From DATEUP01 sp041485285 (GTDB lineage: Archaea; Thermoplasmatota; DTKX01; DATEUP01): a stretch of DNA of 14,743 bases. The translations under genes were made by a program, and so were the position numbers. Of the stretch, positions 14,324-14,743 are shown piece by piece (position 1 is the first letter of the stretch; the number at the start of each line of letters is the position of its first letter). The DNA is taken from positions 1 to 14,743 of the forward strand of contig JBGPJF010000056.1 in the NCBI GenBank assembly GCA_041485285.1, read 5' to 3'. The notes below the pieces were generated by a model. The model did no database searches, was not told where the DNA came from, and worked only from the letters and a program-made list of their open reading frames with translations.

Positions 14324-14330
14324 AGGAGGA
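14324..14330 (+). promoter_or_regulatory. Shine-Dalgarno of folD
   Basis: AGGAGGA places the expected initiator 5-9 bases downstream, at about 14336-14339, where the codon is GCG. A weak TATA-like CCTTTTGTAG lies about 30 bases upstream, near 14294-14303. Confidence 0.6.
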
Positions 14331-14336
14331 ATCGCG

Positions 14337-14743
14337 GCGGCGCAGGTCATCTCGGGGACCCTGATCGCCAAACAGATGCGCGCCGAGCTTGCCCCGCGCA
14401 TCGCCGCCGTGAAGGCAAAGCTCGGCCGCCCCCCTGGACTTGCGGCCGTGCTCGTGGGCAACGACCCCGCCTCCGAGGTCTACGTGAAGGCGAAGGCCAA
14501 GGCGTGCGAGGAGAACGGCCTCTTCCACGAGACGACCACGATGCCCGCGTCCACGACCGCCACGGCCCTCCTTGCGAAAGTGCGCGAACTCAACGGCGAC
14601 CCGCGCGTCCACGGCATCCTCGTCCAGTCTCCGCTGCCTTCACAGATCGACCCGAAATCCGTCTACGAATCCATCGCGGTCAACAAGGACGTCGACTGCT
14701 TCCACCCGTTCAACGTCGGCAAGCTCGCGCTGGGGGAGGAGAC
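14337..14743 (+). CDS. folD: Methylenetetrahydrofolate dehydrogenase/cyclohydrolase, 3' partial
   Basis: FolD interconverts methylene-, methenyl- and 10-formyl-tetrahydrofolate. The visible 135 residues include AAQVISGTLIAKQMRAEL, LAAVLVGNDPASEVYVKAKA with Tyr49 and Lys53 (the family's Y-x3-K catalytic pair), GILVQSPLP with Gln97, and NKDVDCFHPFNVGKL with Asp120. Usual variants at these spots are VQLPLP and DVDGFHP, so Ser and Cys are unusual. The C-terminal NADP-binding half is beyond the window. No ATG, GTG or TTG lies in frame between the upstream TAG (14301-14303) and ATG 14376, which would cut off the first strand. A strong AGGAGGA at 14324-14330 points to GCG at 14337-14339 as the position of the initiator. 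The gene is divergent from purN, its functional partner. Confidence 0.92.

Noticed and set aside
14229..14612. Upstream extension of the purN frame
   Set aside because: It overlaps the conserved folD coding region on the other strand; PurN proteins begin just before VAVLVSGSGTN.
1..14743. tRNA, rRNA, CRISPR arrays, insertion sequences, prophage genes
   Set aside because: Looked for and not seen: no cloverleaf-like spacer, no regularly spaced repeats, no transposase or integrase motifs.

Overview
The window is a high-G+C (about two-thirds by eye) stretch of an archaeal chromosome. The archaeal assignment rests on the cluster S19e, PDCD5, L39e, L31e, aIF6, none of which bacteria normally have, and on TATA boxes about 22-30 bases before likely start sites, several of which suggest leaderless or short-leader transcripts. 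GTG and TTG starts are common. A high-G+C euryarchaeal lineage such as Thermoplasmatota fits, but that placement is an inference.

Layout. 1-470 (+): 3' end of an MBL-fold hydrolase. 467-2968 (-): translation operon rps19e, pdcd5, rpl39e, rpl31e, eif6, driven from a clear TATA box at 3005-3011. 3102-7403 (-): a very large protein with about 30 TPR units, helix-turn-helix-like segments and a C-terminal zinc finger, with its own TATA box at 7459-7466. 7585-8891 (+): a small unknown protein and an alpha/beta hydrolase, closely spaced. 8934-9389 (-): a ubiquitin-like beta-grasp protein ending in Gly-Gly, followed by a very short ribbon-helix-helix protein that is easy to miss. 9559-10284 (+): a HAD phosphatase, divergent from the ubiquitin-like gene across a palindrome-rich spacer. 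10380-13600 (+): two membrane proteins, one a likely surface glycoprotein with three PPC-like domains, both ending in a proline-rich linker and the same type of zinc ribbon. 13605-14228 (-): purN. 14337-window end (+): folD, cut by the window edge.

How the genes relate. The ribosomal cluster is a conserved archaeal operon for ribosome assembly and maturation. purN and folD are divergent and share the one-carbon folate pathway: FolD makes 10-formyl-tetrahydrofolate and PurN uses it. The two zinc-ribbon membrane proteins probably belong to one surface-associated system.

The best candidate for something undescribed is the Gly-Gly ubiquitin-like gene, with an RNA hairpin that can bury its ribosome binding site and a tiny DNA-binding-type neighbour. 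The folD start is also odd, because no ATG, GTG or TTG lies where the protein should begin. No tRNA, rRNA, CRISPR array or insertion sequence was seen, and no gap between genes exceeds 300 bases.
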